A stretch of DNA of 64,000 nt, taken from Fontibacillus panacisegetis. Lineage in GTDB: Bacteria; Bacillota; Bacilli; Paenibacillales; Paenibacillaceae. The notes beneath the pieces are model-generated. The model was given only the letters and a program-made list of their open reading frames with translations, did not search any database and was not told the DNA's origin. Positions 36,327 to 45,175 of this stretch are shown here, in pieces (the first letter of the stretch is position 1; the number at the start of each line of letters is the position of its first letter). Both the position numbers and the translations under genes were made by a program. The stretch covers positions 62,001-126,000 of the forward strand of contig NZ_FNBG01000005.1 of the NCBI RefSeq assembly GCF_900102215.1, written 5' to 3'.

Positions 36327-37442
36327 ATGCGGGACCCTAGAATACAAAAATTAGCGGAGAACCTGGTCGGTTATTCTGTAGATGTACAGCCTGGTGAAAA
36401 TGTACTGGTCGAAATGATCGGTGATGAACGGGATTTACTTAAGGCTGTAGTGGAAGAGATCGGGAAAAAGGGTGGAAATGCTTTTGTTGAGCTTACGGAT
36501 AAAGCCGTTCAACGCTCGCAATTGAAATATGCAACAGAAGAAGGAATTAAGGCTTGGGCAGAGTATGATCTCGTTCGAATGAAAATGATGGATTGCTATA
36601 TTGGCATCCGTGCCGGGTCAAATGTTAATGATCTGTCTGATGTACCTGAAGATAAAATGAAAATGTACAACTCGTTATACTCTCATCCAGTTCACAGTGA
36701 GCAACGGGTTAAACGTACTAAATGGGTAGTGCTTCGTTATCCGAATCCAAGCATGGCACAACTTGCGAATGTGAGCACTGAGGCGTTCGAAGATTTTTAT
36801 TTTGACGTGTGCAATCTGGATTATGCTAAGATGGACCGTGCACAGGATGCACTTGCTGACCTGATGAAGCGTACGGATAAAGTGCGTATCGCAGGACCAG
36901 GGACAGACCTGAACTTCTCTATCAAAGGTATTGGAGCAGAGAAATGCTCTGGCCAAAAAAACATTCCAGACGGTGAGGTATACAGCGCACCGGTTCGAGA
37001 TTCTGTAAATGGTACTATTAGTTATAATGCAGCGACGCTGTACAACGGAGTAACATTTGAGAATATCAAATTTACTTTTGAGAATGGTAAAATTGTTGAA
37101 GCTACTAGCAATGATACGAAGCGTTTGAACGATATTTTGAACTCTGATGAAGGCGCTAGACATATCGGTGAATTTGCGATCGGCTTCAACCCGTACATTT
37201 TGCATCCAATGAAGGACATTCTGTTTGATGAGAAGATCGCAGGAAGCCTGCACTTTACACCAGGTCAAGCTTATGAAGAGACAGATAACGGCAACCGTTC
37301 CTCGATTCACTGGGATCTCGTTCTTATTCAACGTCCAGAATATGGCGGCGGGGAAATCTACTTTGATGATGTATTGATTCGCAAAGATGGTATTTTTGTG
37401 ATCCCGGAATTAGAGGACTTAAATCCAGAAAACTTGAAATAA
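36327..37442 (+). CDS. M29 family aminopeptidase (AmpS/PepS-like)
   Basis: Metal-dependent aminopeptidase, 371 aa. GGAGG is at 36311; ATG 36327 is preferred, with TTG 36321 possible. Conserved blocks: LVGYSVDVQPGENVLVEM, ELTDKAVQRSQLKYA, GTDLNFSIKG, IPDGEVYSAP, and the metal-binding GEFAIGFNP...SLHFTPGQAY...SSIHWDLVLI. Cytoplasmic, probably in peptide turnover. It stands apart from its neighbours. Confidence 0.9.
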   Translation: MRDPRIQKLAENLVGYSVDVQPGENVLVEMIGDERDLLKAVVEEIGKKGGNAFVELTDKAVQRSQLKYATEEGIKAWAEYDLVRMKMMDCYIGIRAGSNVNDLSDVPEDKMKMYNSLYSHPVHSEQRVKRTKWVVLRYPNPSMAQLANVSTEAFEDFYFDVCNLDYAKMDRAQDALADLMKRTDKVRIAGPGTDLNFSIKGIGAEKCSGQKNIPDGEVYSAPVRDSVNGTISYNAATLYNGVTFENIKFTFENGKIVEATSNDTKRLNDILNSDEGARHIGEFAIGFNPYILHPMKDILFDEKIAGSLHFTPGQAYEETDNGNRSSIHWDLVLIQRPEYGGGEIYFDDVLIRKDGIFVIPELEDLNPENLK

Positions 37443-37524
37443 GCAGAAAATCCCTTGCTTGGAAAGCGGATTCAATGTATCATATTAGTATGGTTATTTC
37501 AATGTCAGACACGGAGGGATTCCT

Positions 37525-37770
37525 ATGGCGACTAACAATGAAGCAGTAGTGGCAATTGCTCAAACGGCAGGTAAATTCACTTCTTCAATTGTCCTACAAG
37601 CAGACAACAAGTACATCGATGTCAAGAGTATTCTTGGTTTATTCACAACGCTTGTGAATACAAAAAGCTATGAATTGCATGTTCATGGGCCAGATGCGGA
37701 TGAAGCTAAAGCTGCAGTTTCCGAAGTGTTCGCAAAATATGGCTTGGATGTAAAAGTAGTAGCCGAGTAA
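37525..37770 (+). CDS. HPr-like protein lacking the catalytic histidine
   Basis: 81 aa aligning over its whole length with HPr/Crh. HPr His15 corresponds to N4 and Arg17 to E6, so the HARPAT phosphorylation site is gone (the N-terminus reads MATNNEAVVAIAQTAGKF). The serine used by HPr kinase is retained in VKSILG (S35, HPr Ser46). It therefore cannot carry PTS phosphate but could act as a serine-phosphorylated corepressor of CcpA, like Crh, or do something else. ATG 37525 has ACGGAGG. Not an HPr by function. The presence of ptsI and ccpA in the window fits a regulatory role. Confidence 0.85.
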   Translation: MATNNEAVVAIAQTAGKFTSSIVLQADNKYIDVKSILGLFTTLVNTKSYELHVHGPDADEAKAAVSEVFAKYGLDVKVVAE

Positions 37771-37789
37771 GATAGAAAACCGAATACCA

Positions 37790-37830
37790 AAAAGATACCG
37801 CGCAGGATTTCCTGAGCGGTATCTTTTTTT
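37790..37830. terminator. Bidirectional terminator
   Basis: AAAAAGATACCGC / GCGGTATCTTTTTT between the HPr-like gene and the converging permease gene. Confidence 0.85.
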
Positions 37831-37833
37831 ATA

Positions 37834-39966
37834 TCAACATTGAATATTCAGTATCCCGCACACTTTTCGCAGCGTAAAACGGTAAACGCCGTACAACAGA
37901 GCAGATCCCGCAGCAATCAGCACGAGGCAATTCGCCATGCCCGCAAGTTCACTGCCACTCAAATTCCCGCCATCATTAAAGTACATAATCATGGCATAGA
38001 AGGCATAGATGATGACCGTTCCGGTAAAAATCGGGGTAAAATACACTTTGGAAATTTGCCCTTTTACAGTTTTAAGCAGATAGCTGTTGGATGCGCCCAA
38101 ACGCCTTAAGTCGTCATAAACCTGCGCATTTGTTAATCCAATGGTCAGACTGCGGGTATAGGCAATGACAATCACAGCCGCAAAGCAGATGATGGCAATA
38201 AAGATAAACAGCATAAGAAATACAGCGGTGGTCTTTATAAAGTCGGCTTTGTCAAGCACCCTGAATTGGGGCATGTATTTCCAGAACATACGGAAATTTG
38301 AGGAATCCCGCTGCCGGTAGTCAATAGCATCGATTCCGTTTTCCGCCAGATATTCTTTGTCGTAAACATAGTCTTCTCCCGCTTGGTCAGCCAGCATTTT
38401 GGCCACCGGGTCCCATGAATCATACACCTCGACTTCAGGACTGGAACGATCTGTGGTGGTGTAAAATAGACGTTTGGCAAAATTGTAGGTATCGCTGACG
38501 TTATTCACATTAAAAAACACCTGCTCCTCAAGCCACTCATCAGTCAGTCCCTCAGTTATGCGCGCATAGTCCGTGTCATCCAATACACGGCGGCCAAACA
38601 GCATGGTGTTGCTGAGAACCTGTTCCGATGAAGCAACGTGCAGAACTTCACTGGTTACTGGGTTTGTGATCAGCGTTACATCGTTACTCATCCAGTAATT
38701 GCTGTTGCCCTCATCATCAAATACGGCCATAACCACGCCGGGAGCGATATTTAATGAATCGCCAGTCAGGGCGTTAAAGGCACTTTCGGACAAAAAAGGA
38801 CCGCTGCTTAATAGCTCGGTGTACTCGTGCGTATAAGTTACGCCCAAGCTGCCCCTTGTTTCTATATATTTTTGTCCATCGATCCCTAGTATGGCTGCCG
38901 GTTGGCTGGCATAACTGGTGATAGTTACGTTTTCCTCTGCTGCCATACGCTCAATTTCGTCTTTCCCGGGCATATCCTGATCGGAGCGGTAATGGAAAGC
39001 ATAATCCACCTTGCGGGAATCAAACCCCATCATAGCCCCCGTTCCCAGCATGGGGGTGTAAAATGAAGCGAAATAAGCCCCGGTTACTAACACAGTGATG
39101 ACCAGCATATTGCGTACCGTTTGCCTGCCTTGAAATTTCATCATGCTGCTTATGATGATATGCTTATACCGGTTTTTACCCTGTCGCCAGCCGTTGACTA
39201 CCGTATGAAGAAGAAGCAAATAAAGACCGATCAGGGCGGGGAGATAGGTAATGGAGGTAAGACCTTCCGGCGGGTACCAGTGCAACACATTGATAAAAAA
39301 GCTCGGGGTCAAGTAACCCAGCAACCCGCCTCCGACAAGAAGGGCAATACCCATCGGTCCATAGCGCCGGGGAACCTCCCGAATCGGCTCGGACTTTCGG
39401 GATTCGTTCACCACATCGATGATATTGGTGCGCCGGATAAACCGAGACAACATAATAAACAGCATGGCGATTACGAACACGGAAAAGGCCAAAGCAAACA
39501 GATATGCCTGCGGATCAAAGGAAAGGGGCATATCCTCGGTATCTACCAATAGCAGGCGAAACAACCGCCAAATAAGCCAGGCAAGCGGTGCACCCAACAC
39601 TGCCCCCGCAGCGCAGGAGGCAAAAGAAAGCAGCGCTAATTCTCGGGTTAGCAGGCCCTTGAGCTGTCTGCGAGATGCGCCTAATGCCATAAAAATGCCG
39701 GTTTCCCGGGACTTGTGCCGGAAAAACAATCCCGATGCATAGGTGGTAAATATACCACAGCCCAAGACAGCGAGTACAAAAATCATCATCACCTGCTTAC
39801 GGGAGTCACCTCCCTCAGGCAGTACGTTTAGAATGGTGGGTGAGCGCATCATGCACACATAGGCGGTAATCAGCAGAACTGAAAAGAAGCAGCATCCCGC
39901 CAGCAGAGCGTATTGCTTGATGTTCTTTTTTCGCAATGCGGCGTATACCTGAGAAAAGCTTGTCAT
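37834..39966 (-). CDS. BceB-like ABC permease with large extracellular domain
   Basis: 710 aa, FtsX-like. The N-terminal half has about six membrane segments, with the FtsX core around ~55-180. Residues ~300-560 form a large hydrophilic extracellular domain (MLGTGAMMGFDSRKVDYAFHY onward). Four further segments close the C-terminus. This layout is that of BceB permeases, which bind and shed peptide antibiotics and signal to a kinase. Its ATG overlaps the ATPase stop (ATGA). No kinase of the classical BceS type is present; the neighbouring two-component system is LytTR/GHKL. Confidence 0.85.
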   Translation of the reverse strand: MTSFSQVYAALRKKNIKQYALLAGCCFFSVLLITAYVCMMRSPTILNVLPEGGDSRKQVMMIFVLAVLGCGIFTTYASGLFFRHKSRETGIFMALGASRRQLKGLLTRELALLSFASCAAGAVLGAPLAWLIWRLFRLLLVDTEDMPLSFDPQAYLFALAFSVFVIAMLFIMLSRFIRRTNIIDVVNESRKSEPIREVPRRYGPMGIALLVGGGLLGYLTPSFFINVLHWYPPEGLTSITYLPALIGLYLLLLHTVVNGWRQGKNRYKHIIISSMMKFQGRQTVRNMLVITVLVTGAYFASFYTPMLGTGAMMGFDSRKVDYAFHYRSDQDMPGKDEIERMAAEENVTITSYASQPAAILGIDGQKYIETRGSLGVTYTHEYTELLSSGPFLSESAFNALTGDSLNIAPGVVMAVFDDEGNSNYWMSNDVTLITNPVTSEVLHVASSEQVLSNTMLFGRRVLDDTDYARITEGLTDEWLEEQVFFNVNNVSDTYNFAKRLFYTTTDRSSPEVEVYDSWDPVAKMLADQAGEDYVYDKEYLAENGIDAIDYRQRDSSNFRMFWKYMPQFRVLDKADFIKTTAVFLMLFIFIAIICFAAVIVIAYTRSLTIGLTNAQVYDDLRRLGASNSYLLKTVKGQISKVYFTPIFTGTVIIYAFYAMIMYFNDGGNLSGSELAGMANCLVLIAAGSALLYGVYRFTLRKVCGILNIQC

Positions 39967-40715
39967 TCCCCGTTGGCCTCCCCCATCAAGCGGATGGCTT
40001 CCAGTAGTTCATCATGAAAAGCACCCCGCATTTTATCCAGCCGCGAAAGCTCACGCCAAACCGTTCCGTCACGCAGAATAATTACCCGATCACAAAAAGA
40101 GGCCGCGAAAGAATCATGTGTCACCATAAAAATGGTTGCGCCGAGAGAGTCACGCGCTTGTACAAATGTGTTGATCACCTTGCGGGAGGACTTAGAGTCC
40201 AAATTTCCAGTCGGCTCATCCGCCAATATCAGCAGGGGATTATTAATGAGGGCGCGCGCAACGGCGGTACGCTGTTTCTCGCCACCGGAAATTTCAGCCG
40301 GAAACTTATCTTTTATGGGAGAAATGCCGAACACTTCACATAACCGGTCAGTAGCGTCCTCCATGCCTTTGTCTGTTTTGCCGCCAATAATGCGGGGAAG
40401 CATAATATTATCTCGAACGGTTAAGCCATCCAGCAATAAATAGTCCTGAAAAACAAAGCCCAGCCTGCGGATGCGCACCTCCGCAAGCTCGAATTCTTGC
40501 AGCGCAGCCAGTTCGATGTTGTCTAACCGTATACTGCCGGAATCAGCAGGGATATAGCAGGAAATACAGTTGAGCAAAGTCGTTTTCCCCGAACCCGACG
40601 GCCCCATAACGGCTACAAACTCCCCCTTGTCTACAGCGAGGGAAATCCCTTTTAGCACCTCATAGGTAGTTTTATTTGCATGATAGGATTTTTTAAGATT
40701 TTCCACAGCCAACAT
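39963..40715 (-). CDS. BceA-like ABC ATPase
   Basis: 250 aa (ATG 40713-40715 follows AAGGAGG; the upstream in-frame ATG at 40754 is rejected). Walker A GPSGSGKTT, signature ISGGEKQRTAVARAL, Walker B LILADEPTGNLD with the LDSKSS segment that marks the MacB/LolD/BceA group, H-loop FMVTHDSFAA. Coupled by ATGA overlap with the permease. Together with it, likely removes or senses an antimicrobial peptide. Confidence 0.9.
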   Translation of the reverse strand: MLAVENLKKSYHANKTTYEVLKGISLAVDKGEFVAVMGPSGSGKTTLLNCISCYIPADSGSIRLDNIELAALQEFELAEVRIRRLGFVFQDYLLLDGLTVRDNIMLPRIIGGKTDKGMEDATDRLCEVFGISPIKDKFPAEISGGEKQRTAVARALINNPLLILADEPTGNLDSKSSRKVINTFVQARDSLGATIFMVTHDSFAASFCDRVIILRDGTVWRELSRLDKMRGAFHDELLEAIRLMGEANGE

Positions 40716-40861
40716 ATCGGTCAGCCTCCTTCCAGAACCAACATAGCTAATCAAATGAATCCGCGTGGTCGGGAAAGTAACCTTTGGTGGTTATTTCGTC
40801 ATTTTTGGAATTTGTTCCGCAAGCAATGTAAAAAGCAGCAGGCTTTTTGTCAAGTTTGGTT

Positions 40862-40889
40862 TTGAGGTTTGCAGTTCACATGCTAAAAT
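40862..40889 (+). promoter_or_regulatory. Promoter of the LytTR/GHKL operon
   Basis: TTGAGG (40862-40867) and TAAAAT (40884-40889) with 16-base spacing, about 30 bases before the TTG start. The intergenic region is the divergent control point for the transporter genes. No convincing LytTR direct repeats were identified. Confidence 0.5.
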
Positions 40890-40918
40890 AAACTTGCCTG
40901 GAACGAGGAGGCGATACT

Positions 40919-41626
40919 TTGCTGAGGATTGGAATATGTGATGATATGCAGGAGGCGCGCTATGCGCTGTGCTGTTCATTGGAGCGGATTTTGGAACTGC
41001 GTGCAATAGAAAATGCGATCTATGAGTTCAGTTCCGGAGACAGACTGCTGGACTGGATGTATAAGCACGCAGGTGAGCTGGATGTCATCTTTCTTGATAT
41101 AGAGATGGGTGGCAGCAGCGGGTTGGAAACCGCCCACAAGCTGCGACATGCGGATGCAAATTTGCAAATCATCTTTGTAACCGGCTACTCCGATTTTGTT
41201 TTTGATGGATATTCTGTCGGTGCACTGAGCTATCTATTAAAGCCACCAACGGCAGATGCGTTGGATAATATTCTTACTCGCGCCATAGCCGCGCTTCATC
41301 TTGGCGCTAATGATGTATTTTTTTGCCGGAACAGCGAAGGGATGTACCGTATTCCGAAAGCGTCTATCCTATACTTTAGCTCTGAAAAGCGTCTGGTCAC
41401 CTGTGTTGCCAAAACCCGAAACTACACCTTTTATGCTCGTTTGGATGAGGTGGAGGAGAATGTGGGAGCATCCTTTGTACGCATCCATCAGCGATATCTC
41501 GTAAACGTGTCCAAGATTGATTGCATCGGTGTTAGCACGGTACAAATCGGCGAGCAAACTTTGCCCATCAGCCGAGCATATCAGAAAAAGGCGATGCTTT
41601 CACTGACCCGCGCCATGCTAAATTAA
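40919..41626 (+). CDS. LytTR family response regulator (AgrA-like)
   Basis: 235 aa. TTG 40919 is well placed after GAGGAGG. Receiver domain 1-120: acidic pair CDD, phosphorylated D60 (VIFLDIEMGG), T88, K108 (LLKPP). LytTR DNA-binding domain ~130-235 with FVRIHQRYLVNVSKIDCI, the typical motif. Part of a two-component pair with the next gene. Predicted to act on the divergent transporter genes. Confidence 0.9.
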   Translation: MLRIGICDDMQEARYALCCSLERILELRAIENAIYEFSSGDRLLDWMYKHAGELDVIFLDIEMGGSSGLETAHKLRHADANLQIIFVTGYSDFVFDGYSVGALSYLLKPPTADALDNILTRAIAALHLGANDVFFCRNSEGMYRIPKASILYFSSEKRLVTCVAKTRNYTFYARLDEVEENVGASFVRIHQRYLVNVSKIDCIGVSTVQIGEQTLPISRAYQKKAMLSLTRAMLN

Positions 41627-41638
41627 TGGGGGAGTTGT

Positions 41639-42919
41639 ATGACAGGAATACAATACCTTTTACAGCAATTTTCGGGTTATGCCGTTTTGATTCCCGGCGG
41701 TATAATTATGGGGATGACGGTAAACCGTTTTATCCCGAACAAAGGCTACTGGTTATATCGACTGATCCCGGTTTTGTTTTTTTCTTTAGTGATTGGTATA
41801 CCAAGCTGGATTGGGGATGAAAACCCGCTTATTATATTCCCGTTCTTTGCAGCTGTTTTTTTGATCTGTTACACGGGGCCATGGTATGCGCGACTGATTA
41901 TCAGCACCATCTTTTACAGCCTGCTGCTCCCGATGAATATGATGATCGATTCCGCTGCCACAAGAACTCTGGATTCCTTTACATATATTTTGATTGCGAT
42001 TAAGACATTGCTCTGGGGCATATTTTTGTTGCTTGCCCGGCGGCTCGTTACCAAAGAAAGAATGCTTATCCGATCCGTCAAGCTCTGGGCGTTGCTTGGT
42101 GGACTTTCCCTTGCGCCACTTTTTGCGACCTTATCCTTTACTTTCTGGAATGCCAGATGGTTTCCGGTAGAAGCTTATAATAGCATTCTGCGCTTTGGTT
42201 ATACCATTCTTCCCTTTTCGGTTTTGTCGGCATTGGCACTGCTTGCAGCTTTGATATTGCTATCCCGCCATGAGGAGCTTGAGCTGCAGCAAAAGCTGGC
42301 GGAAATTCAGGCGGTCTATTATCAGGGGCTGCAACGAGAGCAGTCCGAGGTGCACACGCTGCGGCATGATTTGCGCAATCACGTCCTAGTAGCCCAAAGT
42401 TTGCTCAGACAAGGGGATGTTAGCGGCGCAGAGCAGTATTTAGAGGAACTGTCTGATTCCATTGCCTTAATCGGTTTCCGGCACATTTGCGACAACGACA
42501 TTGCAAACGCCGTTCTTTCCAGTAAGCTATCCATTATGGAACTTGAGAATATGCAGGCGGATTGGCAAATCAGCCTGCCCAAGCAACTTGCGATTCCTGA
42601 TATTGAGCTTTGCGCACTGTTAGGGAATGCGGTGGACAACGCTATTGAAGCTGTCAGGGATGCCCAGGACAAGCGCATTATTATACGCGCCCGAGCGGAC
42701 AAGGGCTTCCTGATGCTGCGCGTGGAAAATGCGCTGGGCAAACGGCCGCATTGCGAAAACGGAGTTTTCAAAACAACAAAGGATCATGTCGCCATGCATG
42801 GATTTGGTTTGGCCAGCATGCAGGAGATTGTCCGAAAGTATAATGGATCACTGGATGCAATTGCATCAAATGGACGTTTTGAGCTGATAGTGTCTGTGCC
42901 TTTGGCTGAATCAAAGTAG
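41639..42919 (+). CDS. GHKL sensor histidine kinase (AgrC-like)
   Basis: 426 aa. ATG 41639 follows GGGGGAG. Residues ~10-205 hold about six membrane segments without a large extracellular loop, as in AgrC/ComD-type peptide sensors. The kinase core has the phosphorylated H243 in TLRHDLRNH, N-box LLGNAVDNAIEAV (N330, N334) and the G-box HGFGLASM. It is adjacent to the regulator gene and forms an operon with it. The signal is probably a peptide, by inference from topology. Confidence 0.9.
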   Translation: MTGIQYLLQQFSGYAVLIPGGIIMGMTVNRFIPNKGYWLYRLIPVLFFSLVIGIPSWIGDENPLIIFPFFAAVFLICYTGPWYARLIISTIFYSLLLPMNMMIDSAATRTLDSFTYILIAIKTLLWGIFLLLARRLVTKERMLIRSVKLWALLGGLSLAPLFATLSFTFWNARWFPVEAYNSILRFGYTILPFSVLSALALLAALILLSRHEELELQQKLAEIQAVYYQGLQREQSEVHTLRHDLRNHVLVAQSLLRQGDVSGAEQYLEELSDSIALIGFRHICDNDIANAVLSSKLSIMELENMQADWQISLPKQLAIPDIELCALLGNAVDNAIEAVRDAQDKRIIIRARADKGFLMLRVENALGKRPHCENGVFKTTKDHVAMHGFGLASMQEIVRKYNGSLDAIASNGRFELIVSVPLAESK

Positions 42920-43099
42920 TTAACCAGGTTCTGAATTTTTCAGAGGGTTCATTTTTTGTTCCTATAGTACCCCGCCTATTGAAACGGGAGTGTTTTTTGT
43001 GGCCTTTATTTGGTCAGGTTCTTGTATTGGTCAACGATTTCGTCTAATATTAGTAGTAGAGTAGATGAGTGGTGACTTTGGACATAGGGGGGAAGAAAC

Positions 43100-43390
43100 A
43101 TGACTTCATCTGATTTACAGGAGCAATTGAATCTCAAAGCGCTAAATCTTCTGAAGGAAGATGCAGATAAAATAGAAAAACTGATCGAAGTGCAGATGGA
43201 GAATCTGGCCATGCGTTACTGTCCTCTATATGAGGAAGTACTGGATACCCAGATGTATGGTTTCTCCAGACAAGTCGATTATGCAATTCGCGTCGGACTC
43301 ATCCAAGAGCCTGTTGGTAAGCAAATCTTGAGCAAGCTGGAACGTAACCTGGCTGTGCTGTATGAAGCGCTGAACAATAAAAAAGAGTAG
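43100..43390 (+). CDS. ylaN: YlaN family protein (DUF1507)
   Basis: 96 aa from ATG 43100 with GGGGGGAAG. Typical family text: [20 protein letters not shown], then [22 protein letters not shown]. YlaN is a small conserved Firmicute protein reported to affect iron homeostasis in Staphylococcus and to be needed under some conditions. In Bacillus it lies near ftsW, and ftsW also lies here 2 kb away. It is followed by a shared terminator. Confidence 0.9.
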   Translation: MTSSDLQEQLNLKALNLLKEDADKIEKLIEVQMENLAMRYCPLYEEVLDTQMYGFSRQVDYAIRVGLIQEPVGKQILSKLERNLAVLYEALNNKKE

Positions 43391-43429
43391 CCTGTTGTAC
43401 AGACAGGCATACATACACGCTGAAATAAC

Positions 43430-43469
43430 AGAGCGCATGACTCCGGATGTTCCGGACATCATGCGCTCT
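43430..43469. terminator. Strong bidirectional terminator
   Basis: AGAGCGCATGA / TCATGCGCTCT stem with TCCGGA/TCCGGA inner palindrome, between ylaN and the converging cax gene. Confidence 0.85.
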
Positions 43470-43484
43470 ATCTTTTGCTTAGGA

Positions 43485-44558
43485 TTAAACAAGGTAAAAG
43501 GATACGCCAAGAATACAATAGACAGCGATAAGGAGAAGTCCCTCGTACCAGTTGGTCTGTCCGTCCTGTGTAATTGATTTGGCGATAAACACGGACACAC
43601 CGATGGCAGCAAGCTCAATAACTGTAAAGACAATGTCCATTGGCCTGCTGAACAGGTGACTGACGAAGACTAATACAGGGGCTACAAAAAGGGCGATTTG
43701 CAAGCTGCTGCCAACCGCAATCTCTACAGCAGCTCCAATTTTATTCTTCATCGCAAGCATAATTGCTGCGCTATGCTCTGCAGCATTACCAACGATTGCG
43801 ACGACAAAGGCACCTACGAACAATTCGCTAAGGCCATATTTTGCTGTAAATGTATCGAGAGTATGTACAAGCCATTCGCTGACAAACGCAACCATCACGG
43901 TTGCTATTACGAGGTAGAGGATAGATCTGCCTTTGGACCAGATAGGTTCCTCGTGTTCGTGAGAATCCTTTTGATTGTTGGTCTCGGTAACGTCTGCTAA
44001 ATAATCTTTATGTGTAATCATTGAGAAGACAAGCCATAACAGATAAGCAACGATTAGAATACCTGCTACAACCAGGCTGAGCGACGTGCGATCATTTTCC
44101 TGGAGAACATGGGTTTGCAAGAACACCGCAGGTACAAAAAGAGCGATGATGGCTACGATCATCAAGGAACCGTTCATTCCGGCGAGAGATACGTTATATC
44201 TCTGAACTTTATGTTTCAGGCCTCCAGCGAACAGACTTAAGCCGAGGACGAGCAGCAGGTTACCTATGATAGAGCCTGTGATACTCGCTTTAACCATGTC
44301 GAATAGTCCTTCTTTAACGAGTAAAATACCGATGATGAGCTCCGCTGCGTTACCAAAGGTAGCATTCAGGAACCCTCCCAGTCGCTGCCCGGCGTAGTGA
44401 GCAACGTTCTCTGTAGCTTTTCCAAGGAATCCGGCAACAAAAATGACGGCGATCGAGGAAAGAATAAATTGCAGGGTTGCGGACCAGTGGGCAAAATGTC
44501 CGATGGCGCTGAGAACGAAAAAAAGAACTAGCAACCCGGGAGATAAATACTTTTTCAT
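43485..44558 (-). CDS. cax: Calcium/proton exchanger (Cax)
   Basis: 357 aa CaCA-family antiporter, about eleven hydrophobic segments. Both cation-binding repeats are seen: [13 protein letters not shown] in the first and [16 protein letters not shown] in the second. An acidic/His loop lies between (HEHEEPIW). ATG 44556-44558 has GAGGTG. Exports Ca2+, or possibly another divalent cation, in exchange for H+. It stands alone. Confidence 0.92.
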   Translation of the reverse strand: MKKYLSPGLLVLFFVLSAIGHFAHWSATLQFILSSIAVIFVAGFLGKATENVAHYAGQRLGGFLNATFGNAAELIIGILLVKEGLFDMVKASITGSIIGNLLLVLGLSLFAGGLKHKVQRYNVSLAGMNGSLMIVAIIALFVPAVFLQTHVLQENDRTSLSLVVAGILIVAYLLWLVFSMITHKDYLADVTETNNQKDSHEHEEPIWSKGRSILYLVIATVMVAFVSEWLVHTLDTFTAKYGLSELFVGAFVVAIVGNAAEHSAAIMLAMKNKIGAAVEIAVGSSLQIALFVAPVLVFVSHLFSRPMDIVFTVIELAAIGVSVFIAKSITQDGQTNWYEGLLLIAVYCILGVSFYLV

Positions 44559-44725
44559 AGATTTTTAACACCTCAGCATCATTTAATTTAGAGAATAACG
44601 GGTTCTAATTCAATATAACCAATAACGTGATGATTATAAACGAAAGACAGGAATCAGGTCTATATTTGCTTTAAAATAAATTACCATTTACAATGAAGAA
44701 TAATGAGGTTGAAGGAGGAATTACC

Positions 44726-45088
44726 ATGACCGAGCAACTGCAGTTGGATATGGGGCTTATTCGAATTTCAGATGACGTAGTTTCCAAAATCGCAGGAATG
44801 GCAGCTTTGGAAACGCCGGGGATTGCAGCGATGTCAGGCGGACTGTCCGAAGGATGGGCCAAACGATTAAGCGGTAAGAACGTGCAGAAGGGCGTCACCG
44901 TAGAAGTCGGTCAATTGGAAGCAGCGATAGATTTGCGAATTATCGTATTGTACGGAACTCCAATTCATGAAGTTTGTCGTATGCTGCAACAGAACGTACG
45001 GGAAGCTATTGAAAGCTTAACCGGACTGAAAATTGTTGAAGTGAATGTTAAAGTCGAAAATGTAGCATTTAAGGATGAGGAATTCTAA
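44726..45088 (+). CDS. Asp23/Gls24 family envelope stress protein
   Basis: 120 aa from ATG 44726, after AAGGAGGAA; ATG 44693 is rejected. Conserved pattern: GLIRISDDVVSKIAGMAALETPGIAAMSGG, then KGVTVEVGQLEAAIDLRIIVLYG. Small alpha/beta protein; in Staphylococcus relatives link to the membrane and envelope stress. It is followed by a terminator. Confidence 0.9.
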   Translation: MTEQLQLDMGLIRISDDVVSKIAGMAALETPGIAAMSGGLSEGWAKRLSGKNVQKGVTVEVGQLEAAIDLRIIVLYGTPIHEVCRMLQQNVREAIESLTGLKIVEVNVKVENVAFKDEEF

Positions 45089-45113
45089 TCCACACTAATT
45101 CAAAGAAAATGTA

Positions 45114-45166
45114 GAGGGCTGTACTGTGAGCGGATCATCCGTTCTCAGTACAGCCCTTCATTTTTT
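45114..45166. terminator. Bidirectional terminator
   Basis: AGGGCTGTACTG / CAGTACAGCCCT with an inner stem, then a T run. It separates the Asp23-family gene from converging ftsW. Confidence 0.85.
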
Positions 45167-45175
45167 CATATAAAA

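Noticed and set aside
37834-39966. Classical Bce resistance operon
   Set aside because: No BceS-type kinase or OmpR-type regulator next to the transporter; the neighbouring regulators are LytTR/GHKL.
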